NCBI GenBank assembly: GCA_047631555.1
Contig: JBLHZY010000001.1
Location: 1,054,001 to 1,118,000, forward strand
Direction of reading: 5' to 3'
DNA: 64,000 nt
Origin: JBLHZY01 sp047631555
Lineage (GTDB): Bacteria > Pseudomonadota > Alphaproteobacteria > Rhodobacterales > Rhodobacteraceae
Shown piece by piece: positions 8,539 to 15,683 of the stretch. The notes under the pieces were generated by a model. It did not search any database and had not been told where the DNA came from. It was given only the letters and a program-made list of their open reading frames with translations. Each line of letters starts with the position of its first letter. Position 1 is the stretch's first letter. Position numbers and translations under genes: made by a program.

Positions 8539-8665
8539 CGTATGATGCGCCAAGCATATGTCGCCAATGCCAACGGCCAATCGGCCCAAGCAAACCTGCC
8601 GGGCGCATGCCCAGATATAACGACAGGGCCTTTGCCCAAACAAATACCTTAGGGGGCCTAGATTG

Positions 8666-10042
8666 ATGCGTTTTCTACCGATCTGCTTTGTGGCGCTCAG
8701 CGCTTTGCTGGCCGCCTGTGCGCCCGCCCCTATGGCAAAACGCGCCGCCAATCTGCCCTCGGCCCTGCCGGTCACCCTGCCCCCGATGAAGACCTTTCAG
8801 GCGCGCACCACCGCCCCAACAGACAAATCCAACATCGCCCTCGCCCAAGATTTCCTCGCCCTCGCGTTTCAGCTCGAAAGCGGGCGCGAATTGCCGATCT
8901 TTACCCGCTTTGAAGGCCCGATCACCCTGCGCGTCACCGGCACCCCGACTGCGAGCCTCAATCGCGATCTGTCCCGCCTGCTTGGCCGCCTGCGCAACGA
9001 AGCCGGCATCCCGGTGATGCAAGTGCCCGCATCCGCCGAGGCCGCCATTACCATCGAGGCGATCCCCCAAGGCCAGCTGCAACGCCTCGTGCCCCAAGCG
9101 GCCTGTTTTGTTGCGCCCCGCGTCTCAAGCTGGGCCGAATACAAACGCCTGCGCCGCTCTGCGCTGCTTGATTGGACGACGCTGGAAACCCGCACCAAAC
9201 TGGCGATTTTCCTGCCCGCCGATGTCTCGCCCCAAGAGGTGCGCGACTGTTTGCATGAAGAGCTCGCCCAAGCGCTCGGCCCGCTCAATGATCTCTATCG
9301 CCTTACCGACAGCGTCTTTAACGACGACAATTTCCATACCGTGCTGACCGGTTTTGATATGCTGATGCTGCGCGCCTATTACGCGCCGGAATTGCGCTCT
9401 GGCATGACCCGCGAAGCCGTCGCCGCGCGCCTTCCGGCAATCCTTGCGCGCGAAAATCCCCGCGGGATCAACGCAGGCACTGGCCCAACAGCCAGCACGC
9501 CGCGCGCTTGGACCGATGCCATTGAAGGCGCCCTTGGCCCGCGCAGCTCCTCCTCGGCGCGCCTTGCCTCGGCCAAACGGGCCGTCGAAATCGCCCGCGC
9601 GCAGGGCTGGAACGACAATAGAACCGCCTTCTCGCTCTTTGTTCTGGGCCGCCTCTCGATGGGCACAAACGCCGATCAAGCCCTGACCGCCTTTTTGCAA
9701 TCCGATCAGATTTACCGCGCCCGCCGCGATACATCCCTGCACTCGGCCCATGTCGCCATGCAGCTTGCGGCCTATTCGCTTTCGGCGGGCCAAGCGGGCG
9801 CGGCGCTTACCATCGTGAATGAGAATCTCCCCTCCGTCGCCGCCTCCGAAAACGCCGCCCTCCTGGCCACGCTCTTGATGGTCAAAGCCGAAGCGCTCGA
9901 ATTGCTTGGCCGCGCCTCAGAAGCACGCGCCGTTCGTCTCGACTCTCTGGGCTGGGCGCGCTATGGATTTGGCTCGGACCGGGATGTGCGCACACGTCTC
10001 AATGAGATTGCCGCGCTCTCACCAGCGGGGCGCAACGGATAG
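8666..10042 (+). CDS. DUF2927-type lipoprotein
   Basis: A 458-residue exported protein. The start at 8666 gives a lipoprotein signal MRFLPICFVALSALLAACAP with the lipobox LLAAC, so it should be anchored in the periplasm. A TTG at 8663 is less likely. The central part, RLLGRLRNEAGIPV through the DCLHEELAQALGPLNDLYRLTDSVFNDDNFHTVLTGFDMLMLRAYY stretch, is the DUF2927 signature, whose HEE-x-x-Q segment resembles a metallopeptidase helix; this is suggestive only. The C-terminal 150 residues look like helical TPR-type repeats (ASAKRAVEIARAQGWN, AAYSLSAGQAGAALTIV). It is followed by a small membrane protein and the VWA gene in one tight unit. Confidence 0.8.
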   Translation: MRFLPICFVALSALLAACAPAPMAKRAANLPSALPVTLPPMKTFQARTTAPTDKSNIALAQDFLALAFQLESGRELPIFTRFEGPITLRVTGTPTASLNRDLSRLLGRLRNEAGIPVMQVPASAEAAITIEAIPQGQLQRLVPQAACFVAPRVSSWAEYKRLRRSALLDWTTLETRTKLAIFLPADVSPQEVRDCLHEELAQALGPLNDLYRLTDSVFNDDNFHTVLTGFDMLMLRAYYAPELRSGMTREAVAARLPAILARENPRGINAGTGPTASTPRAWTDAIEGALGPRSSSSARLASAKRAVEIARAQGWNDNRTAFSLFVLGRLSMGTNADQALTAFLQSDQIYRARRDTSLHSAHVAMQLAAYSLSAGQAGAALTIVNENLPSVAASENAALLATLLMVKAEALELLGRASEARAVRLDSLGWARYGFGSDRDVRTRLNEIAALSPAGRNG

Positions 10043-10054
10043 GAAAAGCGCCTA

Positions 10055-10219
10055 ATGATCGTCATCATCTGTGCTCTAATCGGCGGGCTTATCGGCTTTG
10101 CTACGGCCAAGCGTAAAGGCGGCAACCGCCTTGATATCCTTCAATATATCGCCGTCTTCGCGATCATTGCGATCCTCATCGGCCTCTTCCTTACGGTCAT
10201 TCTTGAACGGATGCTCTAA
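10055..10219 (+). CDS. Small two-helix membrane protein, 54 aa
   Basis: A 54-residue frame beginning MIVIICALIGGLIGF at 10055 and ending ERML at 10219. Two hydrophobic helices (about residues 2-17 and 30-49) are joined by a basic loop, AKRKGGNRLD, which predicts a hairpin with the loop in the cytoplasm. An AGGA lies upstream, and the VWA gene starts three bases after the stop, so the two are almost certainly co-translated. Small proteins at this place before a VWA gene recur in Rhodobacterales as I recall, but I know no tested function. Confidence 0.75.
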   Translation: MIVIICALIGGLIGFATAKRKGGNRLDILQYIAVFAIIAILIGLFLTVILERML

Positions 10220-10222
10220 GCG

Positions 10223-11407
10223 ATGTTTCTGCCCTTCTTTGAGAACCTGCGCGGCGTCGGCATCCCTGTTTCCTTGCGCGAATACCTCGCCTTTCTTGAG
10301 GGGATGAAACGCGGCCTTGTGACCTATGATGTCGATGGGTTTTATTACCTCGCGCGCACCGCCATGGTCAAAGACGAACGCAACCTCGATAAATTCGACC
10401 GCGCCTTTGCCACCTCCTTCAAAGGGCTCGAAGCCATCTCCATGCAAGACGTGGTGGATGCCGTCGATATCCCCGCCGAATGGCTCAAAAAGATGGGCGA
10501 AAAATTCCTCTCGGACGAGGAAAAAGCCGAGATCGAGGCCGCCGGTGGCTTTGAGAAACTGATGGAGCGCCTCCAAGAGCGCCTCAAAGAACAAGAGGGC
10601 CGCCACCAAGGCGGATCCAAATGGATCGGCACAGAAGGCACCTCGCCCTTTGGCGCCTACGGCTACAACCCCGAAGGCGTGCGCATCGGCCAAAAAGAGG
10701 GCCGCCATGGCCGCGCTGTCAAAGTCTGGGACAAACGCGAATTCAAGAACCTCGACGATGGGGTCGAGCTGGGCACCCGCAACATCAAAGTCGCGATGAA
10801 ACGCCTGCGCCGTTGGGCGCGCACAGGTGCCGCAGACGAGCTTGACCTCGACGGCACAATCCGCGCCACAGCCGAGCACGGCTACCTTGATGTCCAAACC
10901 CGCCCCGAGCGGCGCAACGCGGTAAAAGTGCTGCTGTTTTTGGATGTTGGCGGCTCCATGGACGGCCATATCAAAGTCGTGGAAGAGCTCTTCTCGGCCG
11001 CCCGCGCCGAGTTCAAACACCTCCAACATTTCTACTTTCACAATTGCCTCTATGAAGGCGTGTGGCGCGACAACAAACGCCGCTGGACCGCCCAAATCCC
11101 AACGGCCGAAATCCTGCGCACATACGGCGGCGACTACAAATGCATCTTCGTGGGCGACGCCACCATGTCCCCCTACGAGGTCGCCATGCCCGGCGGCGCG
11201 AACGAGCATTGGAACGAAGAAGCCGGCTCCGTCTGGCTCCAACGCGCCCGCGAAACATGGCCCGATCACCTCTGGATCAACCCGACCCAAGAGAAATACT
11301 GGGACTACACGCAAACCATTGGCATGATTAAAGAAATCTTCGAAGACCGCATGGTCCCCATGACGCTAGAAGGCATCGAGCGCGGCATGAAAGAGCTCGG
11401 CCGCTAA
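10223..11407 (+). CDS. VWA-domain (CoxE-like) protein, probable MoxR partner
   Basis: A 394-residue protein with a variable helical N-terminal half and a C-terminal von Willebrand A domain. The metal site is LFLDVGGSMDGHIKV, a DxGxS version of the DxSxS MIDAS motif that is usual for this family. It continues with FYFHNCLYEGVWRDN and a YKCIFVGDATMSPYE segment contributing further metal ligands. A charged linker runs from about residue 95 to 140. CoxE-type proteins work with MoxR ATPases in metal-centre insertion or complex remodelling; the MoxR gene is 3.8 kb upstream. The gene starts three bases after the small membrane protein. Specific target unknown. Confidence 0.85.
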   Translation: MFLPFFENLRGVGIPVSLREYLAFLEGMKRGLVTYDVDGFYYLARTAMVKDERNLDKFDRAFATSFKGLEAISMQDVVDAVDIPAEWLKKMGEKFLSDEEKAEIEAAGGFEKLMERLQERLKEQEGRHQGGSKWIGTEGTSPFGAYGYNPEGVRIGQKEGRHGRAVKVWDKREFKNLDDGVELGTRNIKVAMKRLRRWARTGAADELDLDGTIRATAEHGYLDVQTRPERRNAVKVLLFLDVGGSMDGHIKVVEELFSAARAEFKHLQHFYFHNCLYEGVWRDNKRRWTAQIPTAEILRTYGGDYKCIFVGDATMSPYEVAMPGGANEHWNEEAGSVWLQRARETWPDHLWINPTQEKYWDYTQTIGMIKEIFEDRMVPMTLEGIERGMKELGR

Positions 11408-11472
11408 GAGAGCCAAGCGTGGGCTGCTCTCGAGCCGCAGTGCCTGCTTTGCGGACTTAGCTGCTATCGTAA

Positions 11473-12444
11473 CTATTGCAGCGAATGACGGCTTTGTACT
11501 CCGTCTGTCATCACAGCGTCAGGCATAGAATTGCGAATTGTAGCTTTGAGCGTGTCCAGCGCTGTGTCCATTTCCTCGGCACTCCACTGAACCCTAAACG
11601 CGTGCTCTACATCAAAGTGTGGTTTTCCGTCACTATCTTTTCGGTGGAGATAAATCACGGGTTTGCCAAGCCCTTCCGCCATGCCAGCTTCCCAGTATGC
11701 GCCATGGTTACTATGCGTTAACTCCACCAGCAAAAAGCGCGCTTCTCTGATCTGTAATTTCATGCGCGTGTCAATCAAACCCGCTTCGGGTTTGTCGTCG
11801 ACTCTCTCTAACTCATATCCAGTTTGTTTCACTGCAACCCGCAGTTTCGGCAACCAATCTTTCTCAAGGTCTGGTTTGCCAAATGGCATCGCGATAAAGG
11901 CCTTTCGACCAACACTATGATCTTCCAGAATGCTCTCGTACTTTATCCAACCTGCCACTGTAAGAGCTGCCGTAATTTGACCAGTAGCACCTACTTTTCC
12001 GTCAATAAGGCCTTGATCGTGAAGATGTTTTCCAAGGCCAACGAGACCTTGCTTTGTCTTGCAGCCCACCTTGAATTGAACTTCTTCTGGTGGAAAACCG
12101 AAAGTTGGCCCCGGTTCGCCGACAGTGTCTCCCATCACCCTTAGCAGGTTCGCGAGTTGAGTGGTGACATTTGGAAAATGTGGACTTTCGTTGTGGCTCT
12201 GGAGGGTGTCAGATGTGAGCATTGGACTGCGACCGAGACGCTGTTGCTCCTGAAGCCAGTGACCGAGCGATGCTGCATTTTTGGGATTTTCTGAAAGTTT
12301 TCTGCTATTTAGTATCGAAACGGCAGTCCCTGAGACTTTGAAATCACCACAACAGGGACAATTGTAGTGTTGGTAATCGCCACTTGTGGGTCCTGCTGTG
12401 GCTGTCGCATTTTCGCATACTGGGCAGTTTGTTTGATCTGACAT
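11473..12444 (-). CDS. Zinc-ribbon / winged-helix / nucleoside deoxyribosyltransferase-like (TIR-like) protein
   Basis: A 323-residue, three-part accessory protein. Residues 7-32 form a zinc ribbon (Cys 7, 10, 29, 32). Residues 115-170 look like a winged helix (GLVGLGKHLHDQGLIDG, LTVAGWIKYE). Residues 180-300 match a Rossmann-like nucleotide-processing domain: AFIAMPFGKPD, a DTRMKLQIREARFLLVELT strand-helix, then YWEAGMAEGLGKPVIYLHR with Glu252 in the place of the catalytic Glu of deoxyribosyltransferases, and HFDVEHAFRVQW. Start at 12444 is set by the zinc ribbon and a GGAG upstream. One line I counted (11521-11580) is 31/60 GC, lower than the flanks. Related domains occur in prokaryotic conflict systems; that role is inference. 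Confidence 0.7.
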   Translation of the reverse strand: MSDQTNCPVCENATATAGPTSGDYQHYNCPCCGDFKVSGTAVSILNSRKLSENPKNAASLGHWLQEQQRLGRSPMLTSDTLQSHNESPHFPNVTTQLANLLRVMGDTVGEPGPTFGFPPEEVQFKVGCKTKQGLVGLGKHLHDQGLIDGKVGATGQITAALTVAGWIKYESILEDHSVGRKAFIAMPFGKPDLEKDWLPKLRVAVKQTGYELERVDDKPEAGLIDTRMKLQIREARFLLVELTHSNHGAYWEAGMAEGLGKPVIYLHRKDSDGKPHFDVEHAFRVQWSAEEMDTALDTLKATIRNSMPDAVMTDGVQSRHSLQ

Positions 12445-12720
12445 TGAGCACTTTTCTCCGAATTGTTTGCTGATAAGGCCACAACGAACACCGTGCAGCA
12501 ACAGTTGAGACAGCTTACAAAGACTTGCTTGGCGGCCTGAGAGATTATTTCTAAAGTCAGCTTTCGTCGTTTCTAGGCCTTTTGGTGAAAGTTCAGCATC
12601 GGTCGAACTGGGCTCCTTGCCGCCATTCGCTACATGACCCGGGAGTTCCGGCGCTTCCCATTCTCATTTGTAAGCCCAGTTCCAACCTTGGACCAATCCC
12701 TAGAAGGTTCAACAGTTTGC
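12445..12720. other. Intergenic stretch upstream of the TIR-like gene
   Basis: No convincing gene. Short reading frames here lack ribosome sites and family features. The segment would hold the promoter of the leftward TIR-like gene, but I see no clear -35/-10 pair. Confidence 0.5.
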
Positions 12721-12832
12721 CTCCCCAATCCCGGCGCGAGCCCAATCCCCCCCTTTTTCTTGGCCCAAATACTCATCCCAACACCCAAACCAAACACACA
12801 CACCCCACATCCTCCCAAAACCAGCCCCTTGC
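12721..12832. repeat. Imperfect direct repeat, copy 1 (left of the methyltransferase)
   Basis: A C- and A-rich stretch with a 51-bp core (12748-12798) identical to 14125-14175 and a second identical 18-bp block (12815-12832 with 14201-14218). Read on the minus strand the core contains GAGTATTTGGGCCAAGAAAA. The copies differ by small indels between the blocks. Both lie in the same orientation and bracket the methyltransferase gene. Confidence 0.9.
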
Positions 12833-12934
12833 ATCCACTGATCATTATGGAAAAGGCGTTTGAGGCCCTTTATCTGCGGCCCAAAAACCGGCGGCTTTCG
12901 CGCAAATCACTTACAGCTTACCAATAGGCCAAAT

Positions 12935-13939
12935 TCAGGACTTGCCCGGTTGAATCATCCAGTATCTGCGTTTTTCCTTACCAAGTGAGTAGGTCGAGAA
13001 CTCCAAACCAGCATCCTGACAATAGCTGGTAACAGCGTCACGCACGTCCGGTAATTGAAAATCGTCTCCGAATATGACCCCCTCCTTAGTAGAGACCGAC
13101 TGAGCGAGGGTAATGTCTATGTAGACATCAATAAAGTCATGCGATCCATCCACATAAACCGCATCAAATTGCATTCCATGTGCACCGATCAAACGCAATG
13201 CGGAAGGGGAAGGCAGCCGAAGCGGCGTGATCAACGACTGCTGATTTTGCTCTACAACATTAGACGCGAACTGGCGGAAAAAAGTCGTGGCCGGCGGAAT
13301 TTCTACTGGAGTACGAGTCCGCAAGTATCGACCCAGAACCTTTTTGTTCTTGGCAAAATCTTGATACAAGAACCCATTCGGCGGCGCATCTCCCCAAACG
13401 GCCAACCCTCCGAGCCAGGTATCAACACAAACAACTGGCACACCGAAGGTTTGCGCGGCCAAAATGGCCGTATCTCCCCAAAAGCTACCAATCTCTAGCA
13501 TTGAGCGCGGGGCACGTTCAGCTTGTTTGAAGAAAAAGCGTAAATCTTCTTCTGTCATTGAGTGCTGGAAACGTGCCGGAGGCAGATCAGCCTTGGAGTA
13601 AGGCATTGCCGCTTCGATCGGGCAATGGCCATGAAACAAACGCGAAAGTACCTGAGTTTTGTCCGTCACGACAATTTTCTCTTGGTCGCCCGTCGAAACC
13701 CATGAGCGGAGAATTTGTTCTCTGATATTCAAGAAATTGTGTCCGTAAGATGAGCGCGGTTGACTCATCACTAGCCGAGAGCGCGGCATTTCGCAATTGT
13801 CACCGCTGCAGTTGATGGCAATTATAACCGCTTTGGGCTGGGAGCGGCCATTGCGTTCAAACAAGCGAACGGCAACTAAGTCCGCAAAATGTGCATTCGC
13901 GGCTTCAGATTTGCTGCAAACTGCCTGAAAGAGCGCCAT
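12935..13939 (-). CDS. Class I SAM-dependent methyltransferase (Methyltransf_24-like)
   Basis: A 334-residue protein if the ATG at 13939 (MALFQAVCSK) is used; a TTG at 14008 and an ATG at 13606 (MPYSKADLPP) are alternatives, and none has a good ribosome site. The methyltransferase core is clear: the SAM loop SMLEIGSFWGDTAILAA near residue 147, the acidic strand end VVCVDTWLGG, AVYVDGSHDFIDVYIDI, and EGVIFGDDFQLPDVRDAV. This pattern is typical of enzymes acting on sugars or surface polysaccharides, but substrate cannot be read. The N-terminal 110 residues are unassigned. The gene is bracketed by direct repeats and looks like a recent acquisition. Confidence 0.7.
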   Translation of the reverse strand: MALFQAVCSKSEAANAHFADLVAVRLFERNGRSQPKAVIIAINCSGDNCEMPRSRLVMSQPRSSYGHNFLNIREQILRSWVSTGDQEKIVVTDKTQVLSRLFHGHCPIEAAMPYSKADLPPARFQHSMTEEDLRFFFKQAERAPRSMLEIGSFWGDTAILAAQTFGVPVVCVDTWLGGLAVWGDAPPNGFLYQDFAKNKKVLGRYLRTRTPVEIPPATTFFRQFASNVVEQNQQSLITPLRLPSPSALRLIGAHGMQFDAVYVDGSHDFIDVYIDITLAQSVSTKEGVIFGDDFQLPDVRDAVTSYCQDAGLEFSTYSLGKEKRRYWMIQPGKS

Positions 13940-14082
13940 CGCTTCTGCGACGCAGCAGGGATTGCGCAGCGGCGCAGCAGCTTTCCGCGATGCGAGCGCA
14001 GGCAGCAAGATTTAAAAACGTCTGCTTTGGCCCCAAATCCGCCATTCCCCTCATCAAAATCCGCGCATCCGCCCCCTCAGGC

Positions 14083-14218
14083 CTTCCCAAACCCGGCACA
14101 ACCCCAATCCCAAAACAGCCCAATCCCCCCTTTTTCTTGGCCCAAATACTCATCCCAACACCCAAACCAAACACAGACCCCTCAAACCAAACCCAAACCG
14201 CCAAAACCAGCCCCTTGC
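14083..14218. repeat. Imperfect direct repeat, copy 2 (right of the methyltransferase)
   Basis: Second copy of the element at 12721-12832, with the same 51-bp core (14125-14175) and 18-bp block (14201-14218) and additional CCAAACC-type filler between them. It ends 31 bases before the M48 protease start, so it may also supply that gene's leader. A 13-bp piece (CAAAACCAGCCCC) recurs once more at 14972-14984, just after the protease gene. Confidence 0.9.
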
Positions 14219-14249
14219 CGCCCCGCCCCAAGCGCCCCATATTCCCTGC

Positions 14250-14945
14250 ATGACCCTGATCTTCTACAGCCTCATTGCCGTCATTATCGGCCTCGTCACC
14301 TACCGCTTTTCAGTGGCCAAAACCCATCGCAACCTCACCGAAAATTCGACACCCATGCGCGATCCCCTGCTTGGCGCGGTCACGGCCCGCATGGCCCATG
14401 CGCTGGACGTCGATGAGATCCCGGTCTTCATCTATGAGATCGAGCCGGTGAACGGGCTTGCCGCGCCCGATGGCCGCATTTTCATCACGCGGGGCTTCTT
14501 CAATCGCTACCGTGCGGGCGAAGTCAGCGCCGATGAAATGGCCTCCGTCATTGCGCATGAATTGGGCCATGTGGCGCTCGGCCATGCCAAACGCCGCCTG
14601 ATCGATTTTTCCGGCCAAAACGCCCTGCGCACCGCGCTAACGATCATCATCTCGCGTTTCATCCCCTTCATCGGGGTCTATATCGCCGCCTATGTGACCT
14701 CGATTCTCGCCGCCGGGATCAGCCGCGCCGATGAATATGCAGCGGATGAGTATGCCACCGCCCTGATGATCAAATCCGGCCTCACAGCAGGCCCGCAAAA
14801 ATCGCTCTTCACCAAATTAGAGGCGCTCACCCGCTCGCACCATGGCCGCCCGCCCGCATGGTTGATGAGCCATCCACTGGCCGAACAGCGCATCAAAGCG
14901 ATCGAGAAGAACGAGGCAAAATGGCTCGGCGCAACCGCCTCTTAA
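14250..14945 (+). CDS. M48-family membrane metalloprotease
   Basis: A 231-residue zinc protease of the HtpX/Ste24 class. It opens with one membrane segment (residues 2-18), followed by the protease domain with VIAHELGHVALGH; His103, Glu104 and His107 form the HExxH site. A second hydrophobic stretch (ALRTALTIIISRFIPFIGVYIAAYVTS) precedes ISRADEYAADEYA, which carries the third zinc ligand. HPLAEQRIKAI near the end is the usual M48 closing motif. It is shorter than HtpX (about 290 residues). The likely job is membrane-protein quality control. It stands alone between a repeat-rich spacer and the PIN gene. Confidence 0.85.
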   Translation: MTLIFYSLIAVIIGLVTYRFSVAKTHRNLTENSTPMRDPLLGAVTARMAHALDVDEIPVFIYEIEPVNGLAAPDGRIFITRGFFNRYRAGEVSADEMASVIAHELGHVALGHAKRRLIDFSGQNALRTALTIIISRFIPFIGVYIAAYVTSILAAGISRADEYAADEYATALMIKSGLTAGPQKSLFTKLEALTRSHHGRPPAWLMSHPLAEQRIKAIEKNEAKWLGATAS

Positions 14946-15116
14946 TTCGAGGCCAAAGCAAAACAGCCCCTCAAAACCAGCCCCCCGCACAGCGCGCCCG
15001 CGCAAACGGCTCAACCAGCCAAAGCCTGCCCAAGAGCCTGCCCAAGAGCCATGCCAAAATCACGCCGTTTTTTCATATAAATCTTTAAAATACGCCGCTC
15101 AGAAACTTTAAACTCT
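14946..15116. other. Short spacer with tandem 12-bp repeat
   Basis: Holds a third partial copy of the CAAAACCAGCCCC block (14972-14984) and a direct tandem repeat of AGCCTGCCCAAG (15023-15034 and 15035-15046, with a decayed third unit). No gene is visible. Confidence 0.6.
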
Positions 15117-15125
15117 TTAAAGTTT
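15103..15125. repeat. Perfect AT-rich inverted repeat over the PIN-gene stop codon
   Basis: AAACTTTAAA (15103-15112) and TTTAAAGTTT (15116-15125) are exact complements around a three-base loop. The minus-strand stop codon of the PIN gene lies inside the right arm. A ten-pair stem with only two GC pairs is not a standard terminator; it could be a protein-binding site or a weak 3'-end structure. Confidence 0.6.
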
Positions 15126-15677
15126 GCCCGCCGCGGCAAGCGCTTTGCCCAATTTTGGCAGGCGCGCTTTCTTCATCAGCTTGCGCATATCCCAAGCCTC
15201 GCCCGAAAGCACCTCTGCGCGCGCCCGAACCGCCTGCGCCGCCGCCATAACCTCTGCCGGATAGTCGCAAAACAATTGCCACAAAAACCCATCAGGATCG
15301 CGCCGTTCAAGCCCTTCCTCAGTCAGAATATTGCGCGGGAAATCCTTGGCGTTTTTGGTCAGGATAATATCCGCGCTGCCCGCGATTGCGGCGGCTAACA
15401 CATGGATATCATTGGGATCTGGCAGATAGAGCCGCGCCTCAAGCCCCGGCTGCGCGCGCACAGAAGCCCCCGCAAACTCCGCCTCAATCAGCGCAATCTC
15501 GCCGCGCGCAATCATCTCGCCCTCGGGGCCAATCTTGCGCGCCGCCCGCGCCCATTCCTCCAAGATCCGCGCCGACCAAAGCGGGGTAAAAAGCCCCGCC
15601 CGCGCAACGCCCAAAAGGACCTCGCGCATCACCGTCGGATAAAGCACACAGGCATCAAGAAGAACCTTCTGCGCCAT
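15117..15677 (-). CDS. PIN-domain protein (putative ribonuclease)
   Basis: A 186-residue protein with PIN nuclease features: the first acidic residue in KVLLDACVLYP (Asp8), a conserved Glu in the middle, and LPDPNDIHVLAAAIAGSADIILTKNAKDFP carrying the second acidic cluster. The C-terminal 60 residues extend beyond a standard VapC. No antitoxin-like gene is adjacent, so a simple VapBC pair is not supported. Instead the gene begins only six bases after the RlmI-type rRNA methyltransferase stop, which suggests co-transcription with an RNA-modifying enzyme. Function not established. Confidence 0.8.
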   Translation of the reverse strand: MAQKVLLDACVLYPTVMREVLLGVARAGLFTPLWSARILEEWARAARKIGPEGEMIARGEIALIEAEFAGASVRAQPGLEARLYLPDPNDIHVLAAAIAGSADIILTKNAKDFPRNILTEEGLERRDPDGFLWQLFCDYPAEVMAAAQAVRARAEVLSGEAWDMRKLMKKARLPKLGKALAAAGKL

Positions 15678-15683
15678 GCCAGA

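Noticed and set aside
12847..12927. 26-codon frame (MEKAFEALYLRPKNRR...) beside repeat copy 1
   Set aside because: No ribosome site and no recognisable relation; could be a gene remnant but nothing supports it.
15117..15677. VapC toxin of a toxin-antitoxin pair
   Set aside because: No small antitoxin frame lies before or after it, and it is linked to the rRNA methyltransferase gene.
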